Positions 1 through 10,680 of a stretch of 64,000 bases of DNA are shown here, one piece after another. Source of the DNA: Meconema thalassinum (taxonomy: Eukaryota; Arthropoda; Insecta; Orthoptera; Tettigoniidae); contig OX336397.1 in the NCBI GenBank assembly GCA_946902985.2, forward strand, positions 183,586,813-183,650,812, read 5' to 3'. The position numbers and the translations under genes are program-made. A model generated the notes under the pieces. That model ran no database searches, was not told the DNA's origin, and was given only the letters and a program-made list of their open reading frames with translations. Numbering within the stretch: the first letter of the stretch is position 1; each line of letters opens with the position of its first letter.

Positions 1-108
1 ATGCCGGTACATCTGCTTAATATCTGAGATTACAGCAATAGGAAACCGTCGAAAATTAAGCAAGACAGAGGTGAGATCTGTTTGAATAGCGGGACCACAT
101 TGCAAGGT

Positions 109-1212
109 TTAATTTAAAGAGACTCCATTGGAATCTGGTGATGAGCCATTAAAAACTACTCTTATATTGTCTTGTGTTAAAGAATTTTTCCATACCGGGT
201 GATGATTTAGATAAACTATTTCCTTAAAAGGATTGCCAATTTCTTCTGATTTAGAAATTACCTCCATGTGATTGGATGATTCGTATTCCTCCATAAAGGA
301 AGCATACTGAGTTTTAACAGAAGCATCTCGTTTGAACCGATTTTCAATAGCAAATAGTGCCCTGAGTGCTCTGGAATGCGAGCCCGTGATGGCGGGAGGA
401 TTAGGAATACGTGGAAGAGTTACTATAAATCTGCCTTCAGCAGTACGAACAGTGGTTTCCTTGTATAACTTTTCACAAATTTCGTTAGAAGAAGAAGAAG
501 TAGCCTGAGCATTTTCAAGATCCCAGAACTTGGTCAGCTCTTGACTCAAATCGGCACCAACAAAACAACAATTCGATACAGTTTGAATAGGATTACGGTA
601 TATTTGACCAGTAGCGATCCAACCAAAATCAGTTTCGCGGAAGAAAACATTAGGAGCAATTTTTACTTTATTGGAATGAATACATAATCAAAATACGCTT
701 GAGTTGAAAAGAAGCTCTACGGGCGAAGCTCTGTTGAAATGAGAGTCAGCTAGCTGGACAAAATTCGGGATCTTCCAACTTTGAATAGGATAAGAAGTGC
801 CGGGAATATTGTTGCCTATAGACTTGATAATCAAACAATCTAATTGCAACTGCGTAGCAAGATTATTATAGTCCTTCAGATCCCCTTGAGCAAAGCTTAA
901 GGATTGCGATTTAGAGCAGTTTATTCCTGTAACCTCTATTGAGGTAGGATGTTTTGGGAGGCCTAACTTTTGTACCAAAGATTCACTTATAAAATTGTTA
1001 GTAGCGGCATTGTCTAAAAATCCCCTGACAGATACCCATTTCCCGTAAGCATTTTTCAATAGAACCTGCACGGTAGATAATAAAACCTGAGCTTTGCCAA
1101 GCGAGGTAGAACTTTGAGCATACGACTGCGCACTATTTTGAGAAGTCTCAAAATTAGACTTGGTATTGGGACTGCTTGGTCCTGATAACCGTGATCTTTC
1201 ATGTCTGTGCAA
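109..1212 (-). pseudogene. BEL/Pao pol, protease region, copy 1
   Basis: Aspartic protease and the linker to reverse transcriptase of copy 1. The reading frame is open from 1212 down to an in-frame TGA at 688-690, where copy 2 has a tryptophan codon, then open again to a TAA at 109-111. That TAA is also present at the matching place in copy 2 (6004-6006), so it predates the separation of the copies. The predicted protease active site reads FLDNAATNNFI; BEL/Pao proteases normally have Asp-Ser/Thr-Gly here, so the residues after the Asp are atypical. To the right, near 1270, a small indel relative to copy 2 breaks the link to the gag zinc knuckles. Confidence 0.85.
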
Positions 1213-1360
1213 AAAGGAATGGTGTCTAGCCTTACAATGAAAGCATAAACGTTGTGAACGGCAATTGCTACCAATGCGTTCATGACAAACAGTTAAAACA
1301 ATGTTTTTTATTCGTAATTAACTTTCGTCTTTCATCTACTGATAAAGATTTAAATTCATC

Positions 1361-2398
1361 TCAATTGTATAAATTATGCGATTGCTGACATGGACCGCAC
1401 GTTTGCATTTGGTTAGGTGACCGAGCATCAACAGGAAGAGCATGTGATCTTAAAATTCTTTGATTAGAACTGCTAACCTTGTCTTTTGAGAAGGCTTTTG
1501 AATCTGAAATACTAGTTTTTTGATAAGCTAAGGCGGAAAAGACTTGGCTTCTAGCCTTCAAAAAGTTAATAATTGCCTCATAAGTGCATTGAAAATGCTG
1601 GGAAAGTTCTCTTTCCCAGGCTTTTAATGTACTTGCATCCAATCTTGCAGAAATGAGGTAAACTAGAAATAAATCCCAGTGATTTACAGGTTGGTTTAAA
1701 TTGGACAATGCTCTGACGTGTAGTTCTGCAGTGTCAATCAACTTACGAAGTGATAAGCTGTTGTCTGCTTGCACGTTAGGTAACTCGAATAAGCTTTGTA
1801 TATGGCGTTGAATAGATAAACGAATGTTCCCATATCTATCCTTAAGAAGACTCAGAGCAACTTCATAGTTATCACTGGTCAAAGAAAGTGCTTGAATCAT
1901 GTTAAGTGCGTTGCCTTGAACTGCCAGACGCAAGTAGTGAAATTTTTGAATTACTGGGTTAGAAGTATTCTCATGTACTAAAGAATTAAATAATTCAAAA
2001 CATGGCTCCCATTCTATGTCCTTACCAGTGAATTTGGGTATTTCTAATTTGGGTAATATAATGCGTGAAGAAGATGTAGAAGATGCTGCAGAAGTTTGAT
2101 CTTCTTGTTTTTCTTTTAAAGTTAAAGCCCTAATAAGCCGTTTAGCTTCAGCAAATCCCTGATAGTATAATTTTTCAACTTCCAACCTATCACTTTGCTG
2201 GTCCGGGTGCTGAGTTTCTATACTGCATTGTATCTCATCATATTTCTCAAAGGCTTGTTCATAATTCTTAAGCCTCTGCAAAATTATGTCATGATTACGC
2301 TCTTGGGGTTCAAGCTCCATTAAAAAAGTACGAAAACGTGTGAGCTTGCCCTTACAAGAGGCTCTGGCGTTATTGAATTTTTCATCAAGGTTAGGCAT
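1361..2398 (-). pseudogene. BEL/Pao gag, copy 1
   Basis: Gag-like protein of 345 codons. It contains the BEL/Pao gag signature LPKLEIPKFTGKDIEWEPCF at about residues 115-134, followed by the conserved YLRLAVQGNA and LLKDRYGN blocks, as in DUF1759 proteins. An early TGA at 1361-1363 separates it from the CCHC zinc-knuckle part, which in copy 2 still follows in frame. The start ATG at 2398 lies about 60 bases inside the shared LTR edge, as expected for a short leader. It differs from copy 2 gag by roughly a dozen residues. Gag would package the element RNA in the cytoplasm; this copy would make a protein without nucleic-acid-binding fingers. Confidence 0.85.
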
Positions 2399-2851
2399 GT
2401 TAAAAGTTGTTCGTTACTCACGTCAATATTGTGACTCGAGTACTGGAAGCCAGAGGATGACAGCTTGCTAGGTAGTAAGGTTTAGTCTGATGCGGAAAAA
2501 ACCGGCTTAGCTTACGTTTCTCTCCTCCTCTGCTGAACATGCGCCTCAGGCTGAAACATACAATTTGAATTAGTGTTGAAACACAATAAACAAAAATTGT
2601 TAATATTTAATGTGAAATCCAAGATATGAAACTTGTAACATTCCCAGGGTGCAACGGATATGTTTCCCTGGTTTCGGCACTATAAATATGGTGGAGTTTG
2701 CCCCAGAAAACTCCAACTCATAGAGGGAGAACAGCAACAAGCATTAGCTTGGGTTCAATATCATTAGGGTGAAGCAATAAGACTGAATTATGCGTTAATG
2801 TAAGGGGCTGAAGGATTTCACAATTAAACATAATAGGTAACAAATATGCAA

Positions 2852-2857
2852 TTTATT
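2852..2857 (-). promoter_or_regulatory. Candidate LTR polyadenylation signal
   Basis: AATAAA on the minus strand, about 590 bases downstream of the LTR TATA box and before the leader. Its position fits an R-U5 boundary. The matching copy is at 8749-8754. It is assigned by motif and position only. Confidence 0.35.
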
Positions 2858-3445
2858 ATTATACTGTTTAAGTAAACCAAACATCAATTAATAACCACTG
2901 AAGAAAATACTTGAGCTTCTTATTAAAAAGTTCATGGCAAAGATCAACTTTGTCTTCTTAAAATAGAAGAGGCAATAAAAATGTTCTATAAATGAGTGCT
3001 AAAAAACTTATCTTTTGGTGAAGAAATTTATACAAACAGTCCCGTATCACCATTTGTCAGCCCCTGAAGGCAACCCACTCCACACATTTGAGAGGTATCA
3101 CTGCTGTTGTTGTGCACTGGAGAGATTGGAGTTTGTTTACAAACTTGTTTTGGTCCTGGCTGACCACGGCGCGTAGCAACTACTGTTGACATTCCTTCCT
3201 TGTGGCTTTCCTCAATGCGAGATAGTGCACCATGAAGATTATTACTATTAGTCGTAGATGATGACTCTCACTGCGGTACTTGCAAAGTCTTGGCGAGAAT
3301 ATTTGAAGTTTATTGGTCTCAGAGTGGTGACCAAAAGGTACATTGTCACATGTTGACAGTATAATGTTGGCCGTAGAGTAAGCCCGTAGAGTCGTGGCCG
3401 AAGAATGGATGAAGAGTGGCACGTCACCCAGAAGATGACTCGAGG

Positions 3446-3452
3446 TTTTATA
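3446..3452 (-). promoter_or_regulatory. LTR promoter TATA box (central LTR)
   Basis: Minus-strand TATAAAA in the context CGCCGCTATAAAACCTCGAG. It is conserved at 9368-9374 in the right LTR with one flanking change. It lies about 335 bases inside the upstream LTR edge, suitable for the U3 promoter driving gag transcription leftwards. Confidence 0.6.
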
Positions 3453-3861
3453 GCGGCGAAACCCTGCCGAGGGAGGCAGCTGACCAAAAACACCGCTGCT
3501 ATTGGTTGGCCAAGGAAATGATGTCACGAGCTCGTGGCAACAGCGGGCAAGCAGCAGACAGGCTCAGTGTAGTCGTTGTAGTGATGTGTTGCGGAAGCCT
3601 TAAACACTAGGGGAATGACTATAATATCTATGAATTAGCTATTTAATAACAAGGTTATGCATATAGTTTTATGCAATTAATACATTTACAAAGAAATAAT
3701 TATCATTCGGGGATCTCGGTAACAAGAAACAAATTCGACCGACAAAAGGGCCAAGCTAAACATTGAAAGTATCACGAAAAGTGATCATGCTCCGAGAACT
3801 CCGAATGAAAACAAACAAAAGAATCAGTCAAAACAAACATGGATAACAGACGAGGAGTAAA

Positions 3862-5238
3862 CTAAGACTCGATAGGCAAAACAGAGATAGCAGAGATAGG
3901 TCTAGTGTAAAGACCTTTATTAGTTAAAACATCAACAACTCTGACGCGTTTATCACGGCCAAAGTGGCAGTGAATAACTCTGCCTAGGTTCCACACGAGA
4001 GGCGGAGATGGGTCTCGAAGAAGAACCATGTCCCCCACTCGTACATCCTGTTGAGGAAGCCGCCACTTCTCACGCCTATTTAGCAAGCTGAGATATTCTA
4101 ACTTCCATCGGCGCCAAAAAGAACAGCGCAAAGATTCTACTTTTCTCCAAAAGATAGGTAGGCTAGGATCACAGCGTCGAACCAGCAAATGCGGAGTAGC
4201 AGCAAGCGAGCAGCCAGCATGAAGGTGTATATAAGGAAACTTTTTTATTATAAGTGTAGTGATAGGATGCTTTGAAGGAAGGATGATGGGATGTTTTTTC
4301 CCATCCTCACAACTAGACATAGCTAATCTTCCACCCAAACGTATTATGCCGTCCTGGTCTAGAAAAGGAGTGAGTGGTGAAAACCTGCTAGACTTGGGTA
4401 AATCTTTACCACTTATAAGAACTTGCTTTTCAGGAGCAAATACTTCCTGCTGAACAAGCAACAAAATCTTGCGAGTAGCAAATTCTAACTCTACTCTGGT
4501 GAGAAAGGGTTGAGGCTTCAATGGTTGATCAATTACTAAATATGCCCACCGGAATATATAAGACACTACACGAATCAATTTATCAAATGAAGAGTATTTC
4601 TGAAAAAGGCTAGTAGAAGTAGAAGTAAGATGTGACGTGACAGGGTCAGTGCGAGCATCAGGTACTTCTTCTGCAAATTGATTAGCTAAGCGAGGCCAGC
4701 TAGATGATTCCTGACTTAGCCAAGGAGGACCAATCCAGTACAGGTCTGAAGAAATAAATTTTTTAGGCGTGCAACCACGTGATATTATATCCGCAGGGTT
4801 TTCACGGCTAGGAACATGTCTCCATTGTTCAGAATGAGAAACTTCATGACTCTTAGAAACGCGATTTGCCACAAAGTTATTCCAATGAGAAGAAGGCTTG
4901 GAAATCCAAGCTAGTACAATAGAAGAATCGCTCCAAAAAAATGTGCGGGAAAATTTTAACTTTAAACTGACATTAAGTTTAGTAGCTAATTCTGTTGCCA
5001 TTAAAGAAGAGCATAATTCTAATCTCGGCAATGATACCGTTTTAAGTGGAGCAACTTTTGATTTAGCGCACACTAAATTAGAAAATCCAGGGAAAGTGGC
5101 TGAGGAATGTCCTACTATGTATGCACGACAGCCATAAGCCCGTTCTGAACTATCAGAAAATACATGCAGGTCATACTGCTGGCATAAGGGATTAGAAATT
5201 AAAAGGCGGGGTATAGAAACCTTGGAGAGATCCAGCAA
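3862..5238 (-). pseudogene. BEL/Pao pol: RNase H and core-deleted integrase
   Basis: Pol segment of 458 codons. RNase H is recognisable from VFSDSSERAYG (Asp29), LPRLEL (Glu74) and FWSDSSIVLAWI (Asp104), then the BEL-typical VPSRENPADIISRG. After about residue 290 comes the N-terminal zinc-binding part of integrase (the LHAG region), but the sequence then runs within some 25 residues straight into the C-terminal FWRRWKLEYL region. The intervening catalytic DDE core, normally a couple of hundred residues, is missing, with the junction near 4130-4210. The tail with VGDMVLLRD and NLGRVIHCH is intact. The segment is separated from reverse transcriptase by an in-frame stop near 5245. Confidence 0.88.
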
Positions 5239-5247
5239 ACTACTGCG

Positions 5248-6000
5248 CTACTCTAACCATTCTTCTAAAAGAGGAAAGGGGAGATTTTCATCCCAGTGAG
5301 ATTTTAATGACCAAAGCCTTTGCAGGAAAATTTTTGCAACAATAACTATAGGAGCAATATATTGCAAAGGGTCAAAGATCCTTGCGATTTCTGACAGAAC
5401 TTGCCTCTTATTTACAGGGGGAGATTCTGACAAATGTACCTGATAAGAGATGGTATCAGAAGAAGGACACAAAAAAACACCCAATGCTATTACGGCTGCT
5501 TCATCAGTAGGAATAGCAACAAATTCATCAACTGGGACCTTTGATGAAAATTTTGATATAAATTCAGTAGAATTTGAAGTCCATTTATGGAGCGGAAAAC
5601 CACCTCCTAGGAGCAGGGATTTCAAATCTTCGCACACAAGGAGTGCTTCAGAAATATTAGGGAAAGAATACAAGAAATCGTCAACATAAAATGCCGGTTT
5701 TAATGCCTCAGAGGCCAAAGGATGATACAGATGACCATCTTGCTCGGCTAACATGTGGAGAGACCGAATCGCAAGAAAGGCTGAAGGCTTCAGGCCATAT
5801 GTCACAGTCTTCAATCTAAATATCTTTATGTGTTTGGAACTCTCATCGCGCCACAATATTCTTTGCAGATCTTGCTGCTCAGAATTTACGAGAATCTGCC
5901 GGTACATCTGCTTAATATCTGAGATTACAGCAATAGGAAACCGTCGAAAATTAAGCAAGACAGAGGTGAGATCTGTTTGAATAGCGGGACCACATTGCAA
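5248..6000 (-). pseudogene. BEL/Pao pol: reverse transcriptase
   Basis: Reverse transcriptase palm and fingers in 250 codons. Visible blocks are VISDIKQMYRQI (first catalytic Asp, residue 28), TYGLKPSAFLA, and the polymerase motif FYVDDFLYSF with YVDD at residues 105-108. It continues into the BEL/Pao connection domain (ARIFDPLQYIAPIVIVAKIF). In frame it follows the protease segment, separated only by the TAA at 6004-6006. The left end is a stop just before the RNase H segment. The catalytic residues are intact, but the flanking stops make it a remnant. The equivalent part of copy 1 is cut off by the window start. Confidence 0.9.
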
Positions 6001-6003
6001 GGT

Positions 6004-7170
6004 TTAATTTAAAGAGACTCCATTGGAATCTGGTGATGAGCCATTAAAAACTACTCTTATATTGTCTTGTGTTAAAGAATTTTTCCATACCGGGTGATGA
6101 TTTAGATAAACTATTTCCTTAAAAGGATTGCCAATTTCTTCTGATTTAGAAATTACCTCCATGTGATTGGATGATTCGTATTCCTCCATAAAGGAAGCAT
6201 ACTGAGTTTTAACAGAAGCATCTCGTTTGAACCGATTTTCAATAGCAAATAGTGCCCTGAGTGCTCTGGAATGCGAGCCCGTGATGGCGGGAGGATTAGG
6301 AATACGTGGAAGAGTTACTATAAATCTGCCTTCAGCAGTACGAACAGTGGTTTCCTTGTATAACTTTTCACAAATTTCGTTAGAAGAAGAAGAAGTAGCC
6401 TGAACATTTTCAAGATCCCAGAACTTGGTCAGCTCTTGACTCAAATCGGCACCAACAAAATAACAATTCGATACAGTTTGAATAGGATTACGGTATATTT
6501 GACCAGTAGCGATCCAACCAAAATCAGTTTCGCGGAAGAAAACATTAGGAGCAATTTTTACTTTATTGGAATGAATACATTGCCAAAATACGCTTGAGCT
6601 GAAAAGAAGCTCTACGGGCGAAGCTCTGTTGAAATGAGGGTCAGCTAGCTGGACAAAATTCGGGATATTCCAACTTTGAATAGGATAAGAAGTGCCGGGA
6701 ATATTGTTGCCTATAGACTTGATAATCAAACAATCTAATTGCAACTGCGTAGCAAGATTATTATAGTCCTTCAGATCCCCTTGAGCAAAGCTTAAGGATT
6801 GCGATTTAGAGCAGTTTATTCCAGTAACCTCTATTGAGGTAGGATGTTTTGGGAGGCCTAACTTTTGTACCAAAGATTCACTTATAAAATTGTTAGTAGC
6901 GGCATTGTCTAAAAATCCCCTGACAGATACCCATTTCCCGTAAGCATTTTTCAATAGAACCTGCACGGTAGATAATAAAACCTGAACTTTGCCAAGCGAA
7001 GAAGAACTTTGAGCATACGACTGCGCACTATTTTGAGAAGTCTCAGAATTAGACTTTGTATTGGGACTGCTCGGTCCTGATAACCGTGATCTTTCATGTC
7101 TGTGCAAAAGGGAATGGTGTCTAGCCTTACAATGAAAGCATAAACGTTGTGAACGGCAATTGCTTAACAT
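6004..7170 (-). pseudogene. BEL/Pao pol: zinc knuckle end, protease and linker, copy 2
   Basis: This 388-codon stretch starts within the gag zinc knuckles: the CxxC...H...C pattern HCFNC is just upstream at about 7190, and CRSQRLCFHCKARHH lies at the start. It continues through the DUF1758-like protease with FLDNAATNNFI and the linker to reverse transcriptase, and ends at a TAA shared with copy 1. An in-frame TGA near 7183 separates it from the first knuckle. Protease would mature Gag and Pol; the Asp-Asn-Ala triad in place of Asp-Ser/Thr-Gly, present in both copies, makes activity doubtful. Confidence 0.85.
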
Positions 7171-7275
7171 ATGCGTTCATGACAAACAGTTAAAACAATG
7201 TTTTTCATTCGTAATTAACTTTCGTCTTTCATCTACTGATAAAGATTTAAATTCATCACAATTGTATAAATTATG

Positions 7276-8295
7276 CTATTGCTGACATAGACCGCACGTT
7301 TGCATTTGGTTAGGTGACCGAGCATCAACAGGAAGAGCATGTGATCTTAAAATTCTTTGATTAGAACTGCTAACCTTGTCTTTTGAGAAGGCTTTTGAAT
7401 CTGAAATACAAGTTTTTTGATTGGCTATGGCGGAAAAGACTTGGCTTCTAGCCTTCAAAAAGTTAATAATTGCCTCATAAGTGCATTGAAAATGCTGGGA
7501 AAGTTCTGTTTCCCAGGCTTTTAATGTACTTGCATCCAATCTTGCAGAAATGAGGTGAACTAGAAATAAGTCCCAGTGATTTACAGGTTGGTTTAAATTG
7601 GACAATGCTCTGACGTGTAGTTCTGCAGTGTCAATCAACTTACGAAGTGATAAGCTGTTGTCCGCTTGCACGTTAGGTAACTCGAATAAGCTTTGTATAT
7701 GGCGTTGAATAGATAAACGAATGTTCCCATATCTATCCTTAAGAAGACTCAGAGCAACTTCATAATTATCATTGGTCAAAGAAAGTGCTTGAATCAGGTT
7801 AAGTGCGTTGCCTTGAACTGCCAGACGCAAGTAGTGACATTTTTGAATTACTGGGATAGAAGTATTCTCATGTACTAAAGAATTAAATAATTCAAAACAT
7901 GGCTCCCATTCTATGTCCTTACCAGTGAATTTGGGTATTTCTAATTTGGGTAATATAATGCGTGAAGAAGATGTAGAAGATGCTGCAGAAGTTTGATCTT
8001 CTTGTTTTTCTTTTAAAGTTAAAGCCCTAATAAGCCGTTTAGCTTCAGCAAATCCCTGATAGTATAATTTTTCAACTTCCAACCTATCACTTTGCTGGTC
8101 CGGGTGCTGAGTTTCTGTACTGCATTGTATCTCATCATATTTCTCAAAGGCTTGTTCATAATTCTTAAGCCTCTGCGAAATTATGTCAAGATTACGCTCT
8201 TGGGGTTCAAGCTCCATTAAAAAAGTACGAAAACGTGTGAGCTTGCCCTTACAAGAGGCTCTGGCGTTGTTGAGTTTTTCATCAAGGTTAGGCAT
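7276..8295 (-). pseudogene. BEL/Pao gag, copy 2
   Basis: Gag-like ORF of 339 codons ending at a TAG (7276-7278); copy 1 has a serine codon at the same place, so this stop is private to copy 2. The order is a basic N-terminus (CKGKLTRFRTFLMELEP), a coiled region, the LPKLEIPKFTGKDIEWEPCF block at about residues 115-134, and the conserved LLKDRYGN block. Beyond the TAG the frame stays open into the first zinc knuckle until the TGA near 7183. The ATG at 8295 corresponds exactly to 2398 in copy 1. Confidence 0.87.
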
Positions 8296-8354
8296 GTTAA
8301 AAGTTGTTCGTTGCTCACGTCAATATTGTGACTCGAGTACTGGAAGCCAGAGGA

Positions 8355-9708
8355 TGACAGCTTGCTAGGTAGTAAGGTTTAGTCTGATGCGGAAAAAACC
8401 GGCTTAGCTTACGTTTCTCTCCTCCTCTGCTGAACATGCGCCTCAGGCTGAAACATACAATTTGAATTAGTTTTGAAACACAATAAACAAGAATTGTTAA
8501 TGTTTAATGTGAAATCCAAGATATGAAACTTGTAACATTCCCAGGGTGCAACGGATATGTTTCCCTGGTTTCGGCACTATAAATATGGTGGAGTTTGCCC
8601 CAGAAAACTCCAACTCATAGAGGGAGAACAGCAACAAGCATTAGCTTGGGTTCAATACCATTAGGGTGAAGCAATAAGACTGAATTATTCGTTAATGTAA
8701 GGGGCTGAAGGATTTCACAATTAAACATAATAGGTAACAAATATGCAATTTATTATTATACTGTTTAAGTAAACCAAACATCAATTAATAACCACTGAAG
8801 AAAATACTTGAGCTTCTTATTAAAAGGTTCATGGCAAAGATCAACTTTGTCTTCTTAAAATAGAAGAGGCAATAAAAATGTTCTACAAATGAGTGCTAAA
8901 AAACTTATCTTTTGGCGAAGAAATTTATACAAACAGTCCTGTATCACCATTTGTCAGCCCCTGTAGGCAACCCACTCCACACATTTGAGAGGTATCACTG
9001 CTGTTGTTGTGCACTGGAGAGATTGGAGTTTGTTTACAAACTTGTTTTGGTCCTGGCTGACCACGGTGCGTAGCAACTACTGTTGACATTCCTTCCTTGT
9101 GGCTTTCCTCAATGCGAGATAGTGCACCATGAAGATTATTACTATTAGTCGTAGATGATGACTCTCACTGCGGTACTTGAAAAGTCTTGGCGAGAATATT
9201 TGAAGTTTATTGGTCTCAGAGTGGTGACCAAAAGGTAGATTGTCACATGTTGACAGTAGAATGTTTGCCGTAGAGTAAGCCTGAAGAATAGCGGCCCAGA
9301 GTGGCCCATAGAGTCGTGGCTGAAGAATGGATGAAGAGTGGCACGTCACCCAGAAGATGACTCGAGATTTTATAGCGGCGAAACCCCGCCGAGGGAGGCT
9401 GCTGACCAAAAACACCGCTGCTATTGGTTGGCCAAGGAAATGACGTCACGAGCTCGTGGCGACAGCGGGCAAGCAGCAAACAGGCTCAGTGTAGTAGTTG
9501 TAGTGATGTGTTACGGAAGCCTTAAACACTAGGTGAGTGACTATAATATCTATGAATTAGGTGATTAATAACAAGGTTATGCATATAGTTTAAGCAATTA
9601 ATACATTTACAAAGAAATAATTATCATTCGGGGATCTCGGTAACAAGAAACAAATTTGACCGACAAATGGGCCAAGCTAAACATTGAAAGTATCACGAAA
9701 AGTGATCA
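8355..9708 (-). repeat. BEL/Pao LTR, right (5' LTR of copy 2)
   Basis: About 1.35 kb, nearly identical to 2459-3787 apart from scattered substitutions and a roughly 25-bp insertion near 9280-9305. The outer end GTGATCA at 9708 directly abuts the first base of a TIR-like sequence, CTGCCCACTAAC. The insertion-site duplication cannot be checked because the other end of the array lies outside the window. Confidence 0.75.
9368..9374 (-). promoter_or_regulatory. LTR promoter TATA box (right LTR)
   Basis: Minus-strand TATAAAA in CGCCGCTATAAAATCTCGAG, matching the box in the central LTR. This is the 5' LTR of copy 2, so it would drive the copy 2 transcript. Confidence 0.6.
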
Positions 9709-10412
9709 CTGCCCACTAACTTATTGAGCCCTCTTCGTATTTTTTCCGAACCTGAAATCTCGCTAGCCAATCATGGGATTTGAACATACAGGGTGTCCTA
9801 GCACTCGTAGTGATGCCCCCTACTTTCCTTTAGGCTCTTTATTTAATTAAACGACCAAAACTAAATGGTCATGCGCTTTTAATATCTCGCGAACCAATCA
9901 TGGGATTTATACATACGGGGTGTCCTAGCACTTGTAGTAATCCCCCTCTTTTCCTATAGCTTGTGTTATTTAATTGAAGGACCAAAACTAATAGATCATC
10001 CGCTTTTAATATTTCCTAAACCCATGGTTGGATTTGAGCATATGGGGTGTCCTAGGATCGTGGTGAACCCCCCTTTCATATGAACAATTATTTCCACTCT
10101 AAAATAGTGCTAGGTTGTACGTTCAGCTCTACTTAGGAAGTTGTGAGCCCCTGCGACCATGGAATGGAAGAGTCATGCTAGGAGGACGTGTTTAGATTCG
10201 TTTTTTCGTCTCATTGCGCTCTTTACGGGAATGTAGGTGTCGAAAAGGTGAAATGCTGGAAACATATTTTTGGGGGGCAAAAACGTGATTTTAAACTTTT
10301 TGTTATATTTCGCTAACCAGTCATGCTAGAGGCGTGTACGAGGTGTCCAAGGACTCGGGGTGACGTCCTCTTTGCCATGGACCACTCGTTATATATTTTA
10401 AAAAATTTGGAA
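9709..10412 (+). repeat. Left long terminal inverted repeat (multi-unit)
   Basis: It starts CTGCCCACTAACTTATTGAG and is matched in inverse orientation up to about 10412. It contains four units of a motif resembling GGTGTCCTAGCACTCGTAGT followed by a C-rich stretch, at about 9776, 9902, 10026 and 10321. Each is usually preceded by a 'cgaaccaatcatgggattt' type segment. The repeated units make this a subterminal-repeat array rather than a simple TIR. Confidence 0.85.
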
Positions 10413-10439
10413 ACTCGATTTTGGGGTAAACACCTGTTT

Positions 10440-10680
10440 TTGTGATTTTTGCTGATTTCTCACGAACCAATAACGCTAGAGACTTGTACAAGGTGTCATT
10501 TTTTTCGTACCCTTATCCTCTTGCCGAGGATGTTCGTATTGAGCAGGAATGAAAAACCATGTTGAGGTAAAACCGTGATTTTAGACTTTTTGCTCTATCT
10601 CGCAAACCAATAACACAAGAGACATGTACGAGGTGTCCTAGGACTCGGGCTAACGCCCCCTTTTTGAAACTATTTTTGAA
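10440..10680 (+). repeat. Two further motif units inside the left repeat edge
   Basis: Two more degenerate copies of the same unit (around 10470-10505 and 10600-10660), with the CACGAACCAATAAC and GAGGTGTCCTAGGACTCGG cores. They continue the array inward beyond the part mirrored at the right end. Confidence 0.6.

Larger units (their letters stand above)
1..2458 (-). mobile_element. BEL/Pao retrotransposon copy 1, internal part (cut by window edge)
   Basis: This is the gag and early pol part of a BEL/Pao LTR retrotransposon read right to left. Position p here matches about p+5895 in the neighbouring copy with only scattered substitutions. The window starts within the reverse transcriptase region, so the rest of pol and the far LTR lie outside. 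It shares the LTR at 2459-3787 with copy 2, which gives the order internal-LTR-internal-LTR. It carries its own disabling changes (stops at 688 and 1361, a frameshift near 1270) as well as a stop shared with copy 2. Confidence 0.9.
2459..3787 (-). repeat. BEL/Pao LTR, central and shared
   Basis: Long terminal repeat serving as the 3' LTR of copy 2 and the 5' LTR of copy 1. The right edge is clear: it and the LTR at 8355-9708 share sequence up to GTGATCA, then diverge (GCTCCG here, CTGCCC there). Read on the minus strand the LTR begins TGATCACTTTTCG. The left edge is set at a TG giving a ...TGTCA end, but both flanks are identical leader sequence, so this edge is tentative. It is about 1.33 kb and differs from the right LTR by a roughly 25-bp indel near 3385. 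Confidence 0.7.
2459..9708 (-). mobile_element. BEL/Pao retrotransposon copy 2 (two LTRs)
   Basis: Complete-looking element of about 7.25 kb on the minus strand: 5' LTR 8355-9708, gag, protease, reverse transcriptase, RNase H, residual integrase, 3' LTR 2459-3787. A purine-containing tract just right of 3787 is a candidate polypurine tract. All pol pieces are in one frame separated by single stops at 7276, 7183, 6004 and about 5248. The integrase catalytic core is absent, so the copy is far shorter than an autonomous BEL/Pao and could move only in trans. No envelope-like ORF is present. Confidence 0.88.

Noticed and set aside
3180..3610. Overlapping frames of 64-115 codons inside the BEL LTR, repeated at 9077-9532
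   Set aside because: They are conserved only because the LTRs are copies of each other; no LTR is expected to encode protein and no domain is seen.
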